A stretch of 33,326 nucleotides of DNA from Calothrix brevissima NIES-22 (GCF_002367995.1 NZ_AP018210.1:1-33326), one strand, 5' to 3'. Shown: positions 9,177 through 17,007, numbered from the stretch's first letter. Program-made: numbers and translations. The notes: generated by a model from the sequence alone, not told the origin.

Positions 9177-9788
9177 TTACTCAGACTGGTGACATTCAGG
9201 ATCAGCTTCATAACCACTGGCAGTGGGCGAGTAATACGCAACTTCCCACCAATCAGGCGCTACAAAAGCGATGGTTGTTTCTTGCTCTTCGATGTCAGCC
9301 CAGTCGTCGTAGTTAGCCAAAAACGCATCCCGCCATTGCTCAAAGTCGTCCAGCTTCTCTTGCTGGGTGCGTTCTTCTAAATCAAAAGCAGTGCGCGATT
9401 GGTCAATGAGGTATTGGCGGAAGCCTGCTGTTAGGAGCGCGATCGCTTTGGGATTGCCACGCTCCGCTTCAAACGCGATTAGGATGTTTAGGTCGTCCAG
9501 CGATATGGTTTCGGCAATGGTTGCGCCGCGCTTACCCTCGCGCCTGACTGCTACTCGAATAGCGTAATCCGTATAACCTTTGTCCTGTAAGGCTTTGAGC
9601 AACTTTGGGGCATCGGAGCGCAATCCGTTAATCCACTTAGTTGCGTATCCCAAAAGCTGTGCAATCCCAGCTTTGCTGTATCGAATTTCACCAGTATCCA
9701 ATAAAAAAGCTACTATGCTGGTGTTGGTTCCAAGGTTGACGGTTTCCTGTCTCGCCTGCTTGGTAGTGCGCGGTTCTTCTGGTTGCAT
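9177..9788 (-). CDS. Hypothetical cyanobacterial protein (203 aa), antirepressor-like organisation
   Basis: I do not recognise a defined family. The first ~110 residues (SIVAFLLDTGEIRYSKAGIA and following) suggest a small winged or HTH-like unit, and the central helix has AFEAERGNPKAIALLTAGFR. The C-terminal part is acidic and helical (EERTQQEKLDDFEQWRDAF). The layout, a DNA-binding-like N-terminus followed by a variable helical domain, is reminiscent of phage antirepressors, but this is a loose comparison. The gene is divergent from the coiled-coil gene at 9994, and the shared intergenic region holds repeated TACAACCGTT sites that could be its operator. Confidence 0.72.
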   Translation of the reverse strand: MQPEEPRTTKQARQETVNLGTNTSIVAFLLDTGEIRYSKAGIAQLLGYATKWINGLRSDAPKLLKALQDKGYTDYAIRVAVRREGKRGATIAETISLDDLNILIAFEAERGNPKAIALLTAGFRQYLIDQSRTAFDLEERTQQEKLDDFEQWRDAFLANYDDWADIEEQETTIAFVAPDWWEVAYYSPTASGYEADPECHQSE

Positions 9789-9854
9789 ATTTTTGGTTAA
9801 ATATTTTTGTAAGCTTTCCTACAAGGCTTGTTAGCTCCCTTATATGTAACTATT

Positions 9855-9949
9855 ATACAACCGTTAAATAAGAACTACAACGACCACACTATAGAAAGTT
9901 GCCGGGGTGTTTTGCAATTGACGCTTGTTAAACTTATACAACCGTTGTA
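9855..9949. promoter_or_regulatory. Divergent promoter region with repeated ACAACCGTT sites
   Basis: ATACAACCGTT occurs at 9855-9865. TACAACCGTTGTA at 9937-9949 is a 13-bp palindrome with 6-bp arms around a central C. Further relatives, CTACAACG and AACGGTT, lie near 9875 and 9985. A TATAAT box for the forward gene lies at about 9961. The arrangement fits a shared operator between the reverse 203-aa gene and the forward coiled-coil gene. Confidence 0.5.
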
Positions 9950-9993
9950 GATAGCCTAGTATAATAGTGAGTTGTAGAGTTACATAAACGGTT

Positions 9994-10395
9994 ATGCCAC
10001 TAGTAGTAAGAGACGGAAAAGTAGTCGATACCGGGGCTATAATAGGCTCTCCGGCGTGGGAAAGCTTCCTGCGGGAGAATTCATCATTCCGTTATGAAAC
10101 CGCGAATCATGGCGGTTATACAGCGACTAAACAAAATGATTACTGGTATGCCTCAAGAAAACATCAAGGCAAGTTACACAGGAAATACATTGGCACAACT
10201 AGCGAGTTGAATATTAACCAGCTTGATGCAGCCGCGATCGCTTTATCAAAAATGGCAGAGCAAGCCCCAGCAAAAGATAAAAAGCAGGCTGTCGTAAATA
10301 ATCATGAGTTGCAGAAACAAGTTACATATTTAACCGAGCAAGTGGCAGCGCTAAAGGAGGAACTGGCGGATTTGCGGGGAAAGTTGGCGGCCTAG
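9994..10395 (+). CDS. Conserved cyanobacterial coiled-coil protein, zero-frame product (133 aa)
   Basis: The N-terminal part (about residues 1-80) is a compact domain with YWYASRKHQGKLHRKYIGTT, the pattern of small cyanobacterial proteins that resemble the DNA-binding arm of integrases. From about residue 105 to the end it is a heptad-repeat coiled coil (ELQKQVTYLTEQVAALKEEL). The zero frame stops at TAG 10393-10395, in the middle of the coiled coil. The -1 frame then continues the same coiled coil for 88 more codons with no start codon of its own. A slippery heptamer sits at 10377-10383. The natural product may therefore be a 218-residue frameshift protein, with the 133-aa form as a second product. 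The alternative is a recent one-base mutation. Confidence 0.8.
   Translation: MPLVVRDGKVVDTGAIIGSPAWESFLRENSSFRYETANHGGYTATKQNDYWYASRKHQGKLHRKYIGTTSELNINQLDAAAIALSKMAEQAPAKDKKQAVVNNHELQKQVTYLTEQVAALKEELADLRGKLAA
10377..10383 (+). other. Candidate -1 slippery heptamer G GGA AAG
   Basis: GGGAAAG is placed exactly in the X XXY YYZ phase: codons GGA (10378-10380) and AAG (10381-10383) preceded by G 10377. This is the same heptamer used for -1 frameshifting in the lambda G/GT tail genes. A Shine-Dalgarno-like AAGGAGG lies at 10354-10360, 16 bases upstream, and such elements stimulate -1 shifting in dnaX. The zero-frame TAG follows three codons later. Confidence 0.5.
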
Positions 10396-10649
10396 AATGC
10401 GATCGCTATGAGGCGGAAATCCAAAAGCTAGGGGATGAGGTCAATGCCGAACGCAACGAACTGAAGAGTGAAAACTGGCTTTTGAAGTCCACGATAAACA
10501 ATAAAGACCGGGAACTGGAAGCGCTCAAAGGCATCCAGAAACCAGACTTTGAGGCTATCCGCGATCGCATTCTCCACAAACTCAAAATGGGGAGACAGTC
10601 GGCGGCGGGCAAAGCACTTGATGCATTTATCAAAGAATTGGAAAAATAA
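10383..10649 (+). CDS. -1 frame extension of the 9994 gene (88 aa), no start codon of its own
   Basis: The frame reads VGGLECDRYEAEIQKLGDEV at its start and KALDAFIKELEK at its end. It is rich in Glu, Lys and Leu and continues the heptad pattern of the upstream zero frame without a gap. No ATG, GTG or TTG in this frame lies near the beginning, and the frame is open upstream into the zero-frame coding region. It is therefore a continuation of the upstream gene rather than an independent one. The fused product would have 218 residues, a more usual length for this kind of DNA-binding-like domain plus coiled coil. Confidence 0.6.
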   Translation, partial: VGGLECDRYEAEIQKLGDEVNAERNELKSENWLLKSTINNKDRELEALKGIQKPDFEAIRDRILHKLKMGRQSAAGKALDAFIKELEK

Positions 10650-10658
10650 TCAAAGTAC

Positions 10659-10682
10659 CGTCTGGGACATATTTCCCGGACG
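10659..10682. repeat. 24-bp dispersed palindrome, copy 3
   Basis: CGTCTGGGACAT followed by ATTTCCCGGACG. This is a divergent member of the family that keeps a hairpin-forming stem. It starts nine bases after the stop of the frameshift extension and may act as a 3' hairpin for that transcript. Confidence 0.75.
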
Positions 10683-10711
10683 GTGCAACTGAGCGATCGC
10701 ACCCACACCGT

Positions 10712-10735
10712 CGTGCCGGAAAATTTTCCGTAACC
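10712..10735. repeat. 24-bp dispersed palindrome, copy 4
   Basis: CGTGCCGGAAAA followed by TTTTCCGTAACC. It is preceded by GATCGCACCCACACCG, the same flank found before copy 6 at 17371. The 24-mer is identical to copy 6, so the two share a longer common segment. Confidence 0.8.
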
Positions 10736-10950
10736 ATCCTGAAGTTTTTTCGCACCCAGCTATTACCGTATCATTACCCCACTCATCCGCGATGAAAAAT
10801 CGCGAATTGGCTGCTTTTAGGTGGTTTTGGGGCGTTCTGCCAATGCTTTCACCTGTAACCGTCCTAGTCGCCTAATTGATCTATATCACTGATGATTAAA
10901 GCTAGAATAAGTAAAATTTCTTACTAGCTAATATATTTATTCACTTAACC
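10736..10950. other. Intergenic region upstream of the thermonuclease gene
   Basis: No gene is seen. A small perfect hairpin, CGCGAT-gaaaa-ATCGCG, lies at 10788-10804. The 60 bases before the thermonuclease start are AT-rich and probably hold its promoter; I cannot fix the boxes with confidence. Confidence 0.4.
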
Positions 10951-11634
10951 ATGAATAAGACTGCCGTCCTTGCAATCGCCGCAATGCTTATCTCTGGGCT
11001 TCCATCCTTAGCTCAAACCAACTTACCTGCTATGACTGTAGTTAGTGTTGGAGATGGCGATACACTACGGGCACGGAACCAGCAAGGACAAGCCGTAACT
11101 ATCCGGTTAGCGTGTATTGATGCTCCCGAACTAAAACAACAACCTTGGGGGCAGCAGTCAGCAGCCCGACTCAAGCAATTATTGCCAGTTGGTCAGTCTA
11201 TCAAAGTTAGGCAAGTTGACCGAGATAAGTACAAACGAGTTGTGGCTGAGGTTTATGTAGGCGATCGCTCGATTAATCTCAACATGGTTCAGGAAGGACA
11301 GGCAGTAGTCTACAGGCAGTATTTAAAAGGCTGCACCAACACTAAAGACCAATTTCTCAAGGCTGAGGCCACTGCAAAACAGCAAAAACTGGGATTCTGG
11401 AACCAACCCAAGCCCGTTATGCCTTGGGTTTTTAGGCAAGGCTTGGGTACTACTACTCAGCCAGTAGTGGCCCAACCACAGCAACAATGCGATCCTTCAT
11501 ATCCTGATTTTTGTCTTCCACCTAATTCGCCGGATTTAGATTGCAAAGATATCCCGTATCGCAGATTCAGAGTCAACCAGCCAGATCCACATAAATTTGA
11601 TAGAGATAAGGACGGCATAGGATGCGAGCGATAA
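10951..11634 (+). CDS. Secreted thermonuclease with Excalibur calcium-binding domain (227 aa)
   Basis: A Sec signal peptide covers residues 1-21 (Lys at position 3, hydrophobic core, LPSLAQ cleavage region). Residues about 28-150 form a staphylococcal-nuclease fold: VVSVGDGDTLRA, then RLACIDAPELKQQPWG, which supplies the catalytic Arg and calcium-binding Asp, and DKYKRVVAEVYVGDRSINLN, which supplies the second Arg. The last ~45 residues are an Excalibur domain, ending with the DRDKDGIGCE calcium loop and having paired cysteines. The enzyme should cut DNA and RNA outside the cytoplasm in a calcium-dependent way. Such nucleases are common on cyanobacterial plasmids. No operon partner is evident. 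Confidence 0.95.
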   Translation: MNKTAVLAIAAMLISGLPSLAQTNLPAMTVVSVGDGDTLRARNQQGQAVTIRLACIDAPELKQQPWGQQSAARLKQLLPVGQSIKVRQVDRDKYKRVVAEVYVGDRSINLNMVQEGQAVVYRQYLKGCTNTKDQFLKAEATAKQQKLGFWNQPKPVMPWVFRQGLGTTTQPVVAQPQQQCDPSYPDFCLPPNSPDLDCKDIPYRRFRVNQPDPHKFDRDKDGIGCER

Positions 11635-11764
11635 AGCTTTAATAGGAGAAAATAATAGTTGTTGGTTAACAAAGTAAGTCAGTATTGGAAACTTCTTTCT
11701 GGTCTTCTGACTCAGGCATGGGTTAATCTTGGTGTTATTGGTGGTCTGGATGTAAGAAAGCAAA

Positions 11765-14046
11765 TCACTGTTTTTTGATGAGTACGGGAGTTAAATGTTC
11801 TGGAATTCCATCTAGTTGAATAACGTTGCACCCCAGTTTATAAGCAAATTTAACTCCTTCTCCAGCCCCAAGAGCGTTGTAAAACCCTGTTGCAAATTTG
11901 ACTGCTGCTTTATCGCCAATTTCCTTATTCATTCCAATTACATAAGGAATATGTTTGGCGATCGCACTTGCTTGCACTTCCGAGTAACAAGCGTTGAGAA
12001 CAACACACTCAATTGTGGTGGAGAATAACTCAAAGAGTTTAGCCAAGGCTACGGTATCTGTAGCGAACTGCAAACATAAACGCTTCAAACTGCAAACAAG
12101 GCAATTTTGAAACCACATTAACTGCAAATAAGAGGGGTCTTCAAACCACAATAATTGCAAATGAAACCACATTATTTGCAAACAAACCACAATAATTGCA
12201 AATGAAACCACATTATTTGCAAATAAGCCGTAACCTTTACGGTGATTGGGTTAGGAGATTTATTACTACAAAACTGTCCAATTTATACGAACATATTAAC
12301 CAAACACTTATGCCCGAATGTTGTGGTTTAATCTGAACGTTATCCGTCCAATTTAATTATGAATTAGGTTTTTAGGAGCAAGTACTACTAACCTGTTTCT
12401 TTTGCTTGGTAGAGACTCTTAAGTTTAAGACTGGAGTAATGGTGAATCTTCTTTAATTTGGACAGTTTCATCCTCAAAGCACCCAAAAAGCTAAAATCCT
12501 TGCTGGCTAAAGATTACAGCCTATTTGCAGTTAATGTGGTTTCAAAATTATGTTTGCGGTTTGTTTGCAGTTAATGTGGTTTCATTTGCAAATAATGTGG
12601 TTTTGAGACCCCTCTTATTTGCAAATAATGTGGTTTCAAAAATGGCTTGTTTGCAGTTTTAACGATTTATGTTTGCAGTTCGCTACAGGTATCCACTAAT
12701 TTCAAATTTCCCGCTTCATCCTCCAGGGCTAAACCATCATCCCCTGAACCATGACCGCTAAAATGGACAATTTGGGGTTTGAAGTCTAACAGTGCTTGGT
12801 AAACGTCCTGAACACGTACAGCCCAGCGTTGCTTGAGGTCGAATAGTTCTCGTTTTTTGGCTCGTTGCAATCCAGTGTCTATTTCTCGTATCTCTTCATC
12901 CAATCGCAATTGTGAAGTGTTCTTAGGATTGGATGCCAGAATTAAAATTGTTTTGACCGCAGAATTGTTAGTTTCTGTTTGTGCTTCCTTCTGCTGTTGC
13001 TGTTGACCATAATTGGTAATGTTACCGCCTATTTGTTCAGCATTTACTGTATCTGCATTGACTAAACCGCCCCCAAATTGATTGCCTTTAAGGTCAAAGT
13101 TAGATTCTTTTTTAGAACTTTGTGACATAGATTTACTTTCCGATGTGGCTATATTTTCAACACTTATAATTTGGTTAAATTTGGGAGTAAAAATAAAAGT
13201 TATTATTCCTCCAATAGCTACAATTATCCATTTATTGGCAAAAGCAAACTTTAAAAACGGGTTGAAAAAACCGCGTAAGTGATGATAAGGGGGTGAAATG
13301 TAAGCAAATCTTATTCCTCTTTCGAGATTAGGTATAGACCAGATTACTGTTTCAGTATCAAGGTAATAAGAAAACATTAATTTTTCTGCACCTTGTGCCT
13401 GATAAAAAGAACCAATAGGAAAATCAATCAATTCTACTTTTGACTTGGGACAAAGATCCTTACAGATTTTATCTTGAAAATAAATACCATTTGCAAGCTT
13501 TAAGTTAAAGTAGCCATTTGGAGCTAAATTTAATGGTCTAATATATACTTCTTTTAAGATTAAACCTTTATTAATACTACTTATCTGACTATGCATTTGA
13601 TGCCCGGATAGCGTAGATATTTTATTATATAAGGATGAGTTATTTTTAGATTTAAACTTTAACCGATATTCTAACAAATCGCGGTTGAATTTTATTTCTT
13701 CCTGGACTTGAAAATCTTTTAAGTTGCTAAATGGTGAAAGCGTAACTTTATAAGTTTCTATAATTGGTATATCCAAAGAGTAACGTCCTAAAAGCCAAAG
13801 CAATAATATAAATATTAAGAAAATAGGCAATAAATAACAAACCCATCTTTTTTTTAGTTCCTGTCCAATTATTTGAATAATTTTTGCTAAAAATACAAAA
13901 TATCTTTCTGTTATAAATACTATAATCACGCCAGAAATTAAGGGTAGGATTGCAGCGTAATTAAATAAGATTAATGCTATGAATAAGCAAAATACTAATA
14001 AGAAAATTGAAACTATTATCCATCTAAGATTTTTTTGATTTTTCAA
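11765..14046 (-). pseudogene. Membrane-anchored CHAT (caspase-like) protease gene split by a transposable element
   Basis: Two in-phase pieces, 14046-12688 and 12058-11765, join at a duplicated hexamer to give a 548-residue protein once the 629-bp insert and one copy of the duplication are removed. The N-terminal part has about three membrane helices before residue 95 and a fourth near residues 268-288. A segment with GGGLVNADTVNAEQIGGNIT and a Gln-rich linker follow. The last ~190 residues are a CHAT domain with catalytic His432 (HFSGHG) and Cys475 (VLNACYSE), which lie on opposite sides of the insertion. CHAT proteases act in cyanobacterial signalling, cell death and defence. The start is TTG at 14046, preceded by AGGAAAA. 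The insert brings a stop after six foreign codons, so a full protein is not made. The two halves remain open, so the insertion is probably recent. Confidence 0.9.
12059..12687. mobile_element. 629-bp non-autonomous transposable element (MITE-like) with complex ends
   Basis: It begins TGTAGCGAACTGCAAACATA and ends with the exact reverse complement; the terminal inverted repeat is perfect for 22 bp. It is flanked by the direct repeat GGTATC (12053-12058 and 12688-12693). Each arm holds tandem copies of a 20-bp motif close to AAACCACATTATTTGCAAAT: five in the left arm (12110-12224) and four inverted in the right arm (12523-12636). There is no transposase gene inside. TGT/ACA tips, a short target duplication and repeated internal binding motifs are typical of elements moved by rve-type DDE transposases (IS21-, IS481- or Tn7-like). 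The exact family is not settled. It must be mobilised in trans. Confidence 0.88.
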
Positions 14047-14246
14047 GGTTTTTTTCCTAATTAAAATTTAGGATGTGTTTGCTGGCTTAGATTAGATAAA
14101 ACTATTTTTTGAGCTAAAATTAACTGCTCGGTATAACCACTGACACTCTATAGCTGGTGCTTGTTCCCCTTCGTATGCCTGCTAAGATAATTTTATTATT
14201 GGATGGAGTTTTCTGACCCTGCTTTATTAATCACTTTTTTTAAAGT

Positions 14247-14302
14247 TCGCCAAACCTCGCCAATGATTTGATATCATCTTGGCGACTGTCGATATTTGGC
14301 GA
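14247..14302. promoter_or_regulatory. Double inverted-repeat operator (TCGCCAA/TTGGCGA)
   Basis: TCGCCAA occurs at 14247-14253 and 14257-14263, and its complement TTGGCGA at 14279-14285 and 14296-14302. The four boxes surround an AT-rich core with GATATC and end five bases before the ATG of the excisionase-like gene. This looks like a binding region for that gene's product or for a related MerR/Xis-type protein. Confidence 0.55.
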
Positions 14303-14307
14303 GATTT

Positions 14308-14736
14308 ATGAACAAGCAAGAGGCGGCTGATTATCTAGGTGTAAGTGTTCGCACCCTTGAGCGTTACGTCCAGCCGGGTAAAATCAGCGTCAAGTACGAA
14401 AAAGGTAAAACTCGCCCGACCGCCAACTTTGACCCCAAATAATTAGAAACCTTTAAAGCAGAACTATAACAGCCAACGATTAAACCAGCTTTTGAATCTC
14501 GCTCCTCTGCGACAGAGCCACAGCAACAGACAGATAAACTCACACATAACTCTGGCGAGATTGCTTCCTTTGACGAGGCTGAGGAGAGGAGCGAAATTGG
14601 CGTAATTGAAAAGATATCTGGAATCATTGAGGCTTTACTAGGCAAGGCAGACACTCAGCCATTAGTGCCCATTGCTGAGGCACAGGCTTTAACTGGCTTG
14701 TCTAGGGAAGTGTTGAGAGATGCGATCGCACACTAA
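14308..14736 (+). pseudogene. Excisionase/MerR-type HTH gene with two in-frame TAA codons
   Basis: The frame starts MNKQEAADYLGVSVRTLERY, a classic excisionase/MerR helix-turn-helix. It stops at TAA 14440-14442 after 44 codons, reopens for eight codons, stops again at TAA 14467-14469, and then runs open to 14736. The later part (QPTIKPAFESRSSATEPQQQ, then EIGVIEKISGIIEALLGKA and a second HTH-like EAQALTGLSREVLRDAIAH) has clear protein character in the same phase, so this was one gene of about 142 codons. The 44-residue head could still be made and could bind DNA. Two point changes (for example from CAA or GAA) explain the damage. Confidence 0.8.
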
Positions 14737-14826
14737 CCAGCAACATTGGGGGCAACCTTTCTTTGATACAGCAAATCGGCTTCAAATCTTGATAATCTGG
14801 TGTATCAAATCAAGGATGCCTTGGAT

Positions 14827-14858
14827 GGGCATTGGGCATTGGGCATTGGGCATTGGGC
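14827..14858. repeat. Short tandem repeat (GGGCATT)4
   Basis: Four head-to-tail GGGCATT heptamers end in GGGC and run directly into GATCGC. Heptameric short tandem repeats of this kind are typical of heterocystous cyanobacteria. A related array lies at 17091-17142. Confidence 0.9.
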
Positions 14859-14909
14859 GATCGCTAATTAAAATCAAGCCCTTTCAGGCAATTCTGGAGG
14901 GGCTTTGCA

Positions 14910-15678
14910 GTTTTATCCCCTTTCGGGGCGATGCGATCGGAAAGGGGCAGAACAACCCTGTACCTGACGCTTTATCCTTCTTGTTTCCATCCCCTTGCGG
15001 GGCGATGTGATCGTAAAGTTAAAAACGCAGCAGTTTGAGTTCAGACAATCCTTTCGTTTCCATCCCCTTGCGGGGCGATGTGATCGTAAAGGCATCGCAA
15101 CGAATGCCAAAGCCGCCTTGATTACGTGTTTCCATCCCCTTGCGGGGCGATGTGATCGTAAAGTTTACAAGGGTTAAGTGAGTACTGGGCTGATGAAAAG
15201 TTTCCATCCCCTTGCGGGGCGATGTGATCGTAAAGTGGGAAGCGACACAAAAAGAAGTATCCCTTCTAAGAGCGTTTCCATCCCCTTGCGGGGCGATGTG
15301 ATCGTAAAGTCACAGACATTGCTAACAACTCTCATGCTACTGGTGGAAAGTTTCCATCCCCTTGCGGGGCGATGTGATCGTAAAGGTAAAGAACCCTCAC
15401 CTTTTCATAAACTCTTCTTTGCGTTTCCATCCCCTTGCGGGGCGATGTGATCGTAAAGTTGTTTTTAGCACTCCGGCTCAAAAAGCGCCCACTCAGTTTC
15501 CATCCCCTTGCGGGGCGATGTGATCGTAAAGCCAAGAAAAGACTCACTACGTTGCGGTAGATAAATCAAGTTTCCATCCCCTTGCGGGGCGATGTGATCG
15601 TAAAGCAAAAGGAAATCACAGAACTAAGAGCTAAAGAAGCTCGTTTCCATCCCCTTGCGGGGCGATGTGATCGTAAAG
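14910..15678 (-). CRISPR. Orphan CRISPR array: 11 repeats, 10 spacers
   Basis: Ten identical 36-bp repeats (starts at 14983, 15056, 15128, 15200, 15274, 15350, 15423, 15496, 15570, 15643) and one degenerate repeat at 14910-14944 are separated by ten different spacers of 36-40 bp. On the forward strand each repeat begins GTTTCCATCCCC and ends GATGTGATCGTAAAG, with a CCCC-TTGC-GGGG hairpin. On the reverse strand the repeat ends GGATGGAAAC, the usual 3' end of cyanobacterial repeats, and the degenerate repeat then lies at the trailing end. I infer reverse-strand transcription with the leader beyond 15678. No cas gene is present, so processing and interference must come from a chromosomal or other system. 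No spacer visibly matches this window. Confidence 0.98.
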
Positions 15679-16004
15679 AGTTCACTTCTGGAAGCCTTAC
15701 AGGGAGGGGGTTTGAGATACCCTAATCGACACACCTCTGAAAAACACACAAATTTTTTCAAAAAAGCATCAATTTTGTAGCCTGAAAGCCTTACTGGACA
15801 AAGCATCGACACAGGTCAACGAGATTATGCGGTTTTCAAGGTTCAGGCGAGGTGTGTAGATGGAATGCAACACACTAGGGTAAAGGGTAAAATGTGCTAC
15901 TTCAAGCTGTCAAGTTTTGGACAGAAAAGTTAATGGTTGCGCGATGGATGCGATCGCTAAACTGATTTTTTAACGGGCGATCGCCCAATACCCATCGCTA
16001 CCAT
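15679..16004. other. Gene-free region, probable CRISPR leader
   Basis: This region abuts the intact end of the array, which is expected for the leader if the array is transcribed on the reverse strand. It contains two related segments, GGAAGCCTTACAGG (about 15690) and GAAAGCCTTACTGG (about 15783), and AT-rich runs. I see no coding frame with protein character. A GCGATCGCTAAACTGATTTT segment near 15951 recurs at 17409. Confidence 0.45.
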
Positions 16005-16182
16005 CAAAAGCCGCAAAAATCGCCGATATCTGAAGTATTATCACAATAAAAAGAGAATGAATGCAAATTAAGCGATATTTGGCAATTAGGGGAGCATAGG
16101 TTAATTGTGGGTGATAGCACTGATTTGGAAACAGTGCGGAGGTTGGTAGGGTCGGAAAAAGTTGGGGAGTGCGATCGCACCC
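16005..16182 (+). pseudogene. DNA methyltransferase fragment, copy 1
   Basis: One frame reads KLSDIWQLGEHRLIVGDSTD and goes on LETVRRLVGSEKVGECDRT. This is the conserved start (G-D-I-x-x-L-G-x-H-R-L-x-x-GDSTD) of plasmid and phage DNA methylases, which normally continue into the DPPY catalytic motif. Here it ends at GCGATCGCACC and joins a recombinase fragment in phase. A stop lies upstream in the same frame, and nothing of the catalytic part remains. A second copy lies at 17189-17366. Confidence 0.7.
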
Positions 16183-16586
16183 TCTCCATCAAGGGCAAGG
16201 GCAAGGGGATGCAAATAACTAAAATTGATTTAGCCCCAACCACTGTACAAGCCGTAAGCGAGTGGCTAGAAGCTAGAGGGCATTACTTGGCAACATCCCC
16301 ACTATTTACCGCCCTTGACCCTGCCCACTACGGGCATAGGCTTTCGGGAGAGTCGCTACGGCGTATGGTTGATCAGAGTAGCCAGCAGGCGGGAATCAGC
16401 AAGAAAATGTCACCCCACAGAGTTAGGCACTCCGCCATTACTGCCGCACTTGATGCCACTGATGGAAACATTCGCAAAGTCCAGAAATTGAGCCGCCACG
16501 CCGACCCTAGAACCCTCATGATTTACGACGATAACCGCGCCAGGGATCAGGAGGAATTGTCAGGACTACTAGCTAACATGGTTTGA
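16107..16586 (+). pseudogene. Truncated tyrosine recombinase (catalytic C-terminus) fused to methyltransferase scrap
   Basis: From about residue 26 the frame is the C-terminal catalytic half of an integrase: Lys in SIKGKGKG, HRVRHS (His104, Arg107), SRHADP (His131) and Tyr140 in TLMIYDD. The N-terminal core-binding domain and the first catalytic Arg are missing. In their place is a piece of a DNA methylase gene, joined in phase at a GTGCGATCGCAC palindrome. The numbering starts at a GTG within the methylase piece. The product, if made, should be inactive. It is distinct from the intact recombinase at 7380-8306. Confidence 0.8.
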
Positions 16587-16618
16587 ATCCGCAGGCACAA
16601 AAAACTTCCGTCCCTTGA

Positions 16619-16643
16619 CCAGACATCACAGTCTGGCTTTTTT
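16619..16643 (+). terminator. Rho-independent terminator after the truncated recombinase
   Basis: CCAGAC-atcaca-GTCTGG forms a perfect 6-bp stem followed by CTTTTTTT. It lies 33 bases after the recombinase stop, so it was probably its own terminator. Confidence 0.85.
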
Positions 16644-16927
16644 ATGCTTATTTTTTCTTTTTTGAGAGAAAAGCGCGGCAAAGTTTGCCTTCAGGAATGG
16701 TTATCGGTTTGTCCCGTGAATTGGTTTAGGTGGTCAGCAACAGGACTATCTCCCAATAAATTCTTCTTCTTGAAAAAAAGAAGTTTCATTACTACCGACC
16801 GGCCCTCCGGGTGGGGTTTCGGGGAGCCGCTTGCGGCTGGGCGAAGTCTGTAAGTATCTGTTAAATATATGTTAAATATATGTAGAGAGCCAGGATGTAT
16901 ACGGTGTAAGGGTTTCAGCCGTCGATT

Positions 16928-17007
16928 TTCTCATGAATGAGAATCCATTCTCATGGATGAGAATCCATTCTCACGGATGAGAATAAATTCTCATGGATGA
17001 AATAAGC
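16928..17007. repeat. Four tandem 20-bp palindromic repeats (iteron-like)
   Basis: Units TTCTCATGAATGAGAATCCA, TTCTCATGGATGAGAATCCA, TTCTCACGGATGAGAATAAA and a partial fourth beginning TTCTCATGGATGA run head to tail with an exact 20-bp period. Each junction forms the dyad GAGAATccATTCTC. The period of about two helical turns puts every site on one face of the helix, as in replication or partition iterons. Confidence 0.8.

Noticed and set aside
10406-10708. A 100-codon reverse-strand frame
   Set aside because: It is the mirror of the -1 frame coiled coil, which has the better protein character and continues the upstream gene.
12059-12687. Possible CRISPR-associated (type V-K) transposon ends
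   Set aside because: Multiple end motifs and TGT/ACA tips fit, but there is no tns or cas12k gene, tracrRNA or attachment to a tRNA gene, and the duplication is 6 bp rather than 5.
14913-15812. Several short open frames on both strands, many containing PLAGRCD- or FTITSPRKGMET-like repeats
   Set aside because: They are translations of the CRISPR repeats and spacers, not genes.
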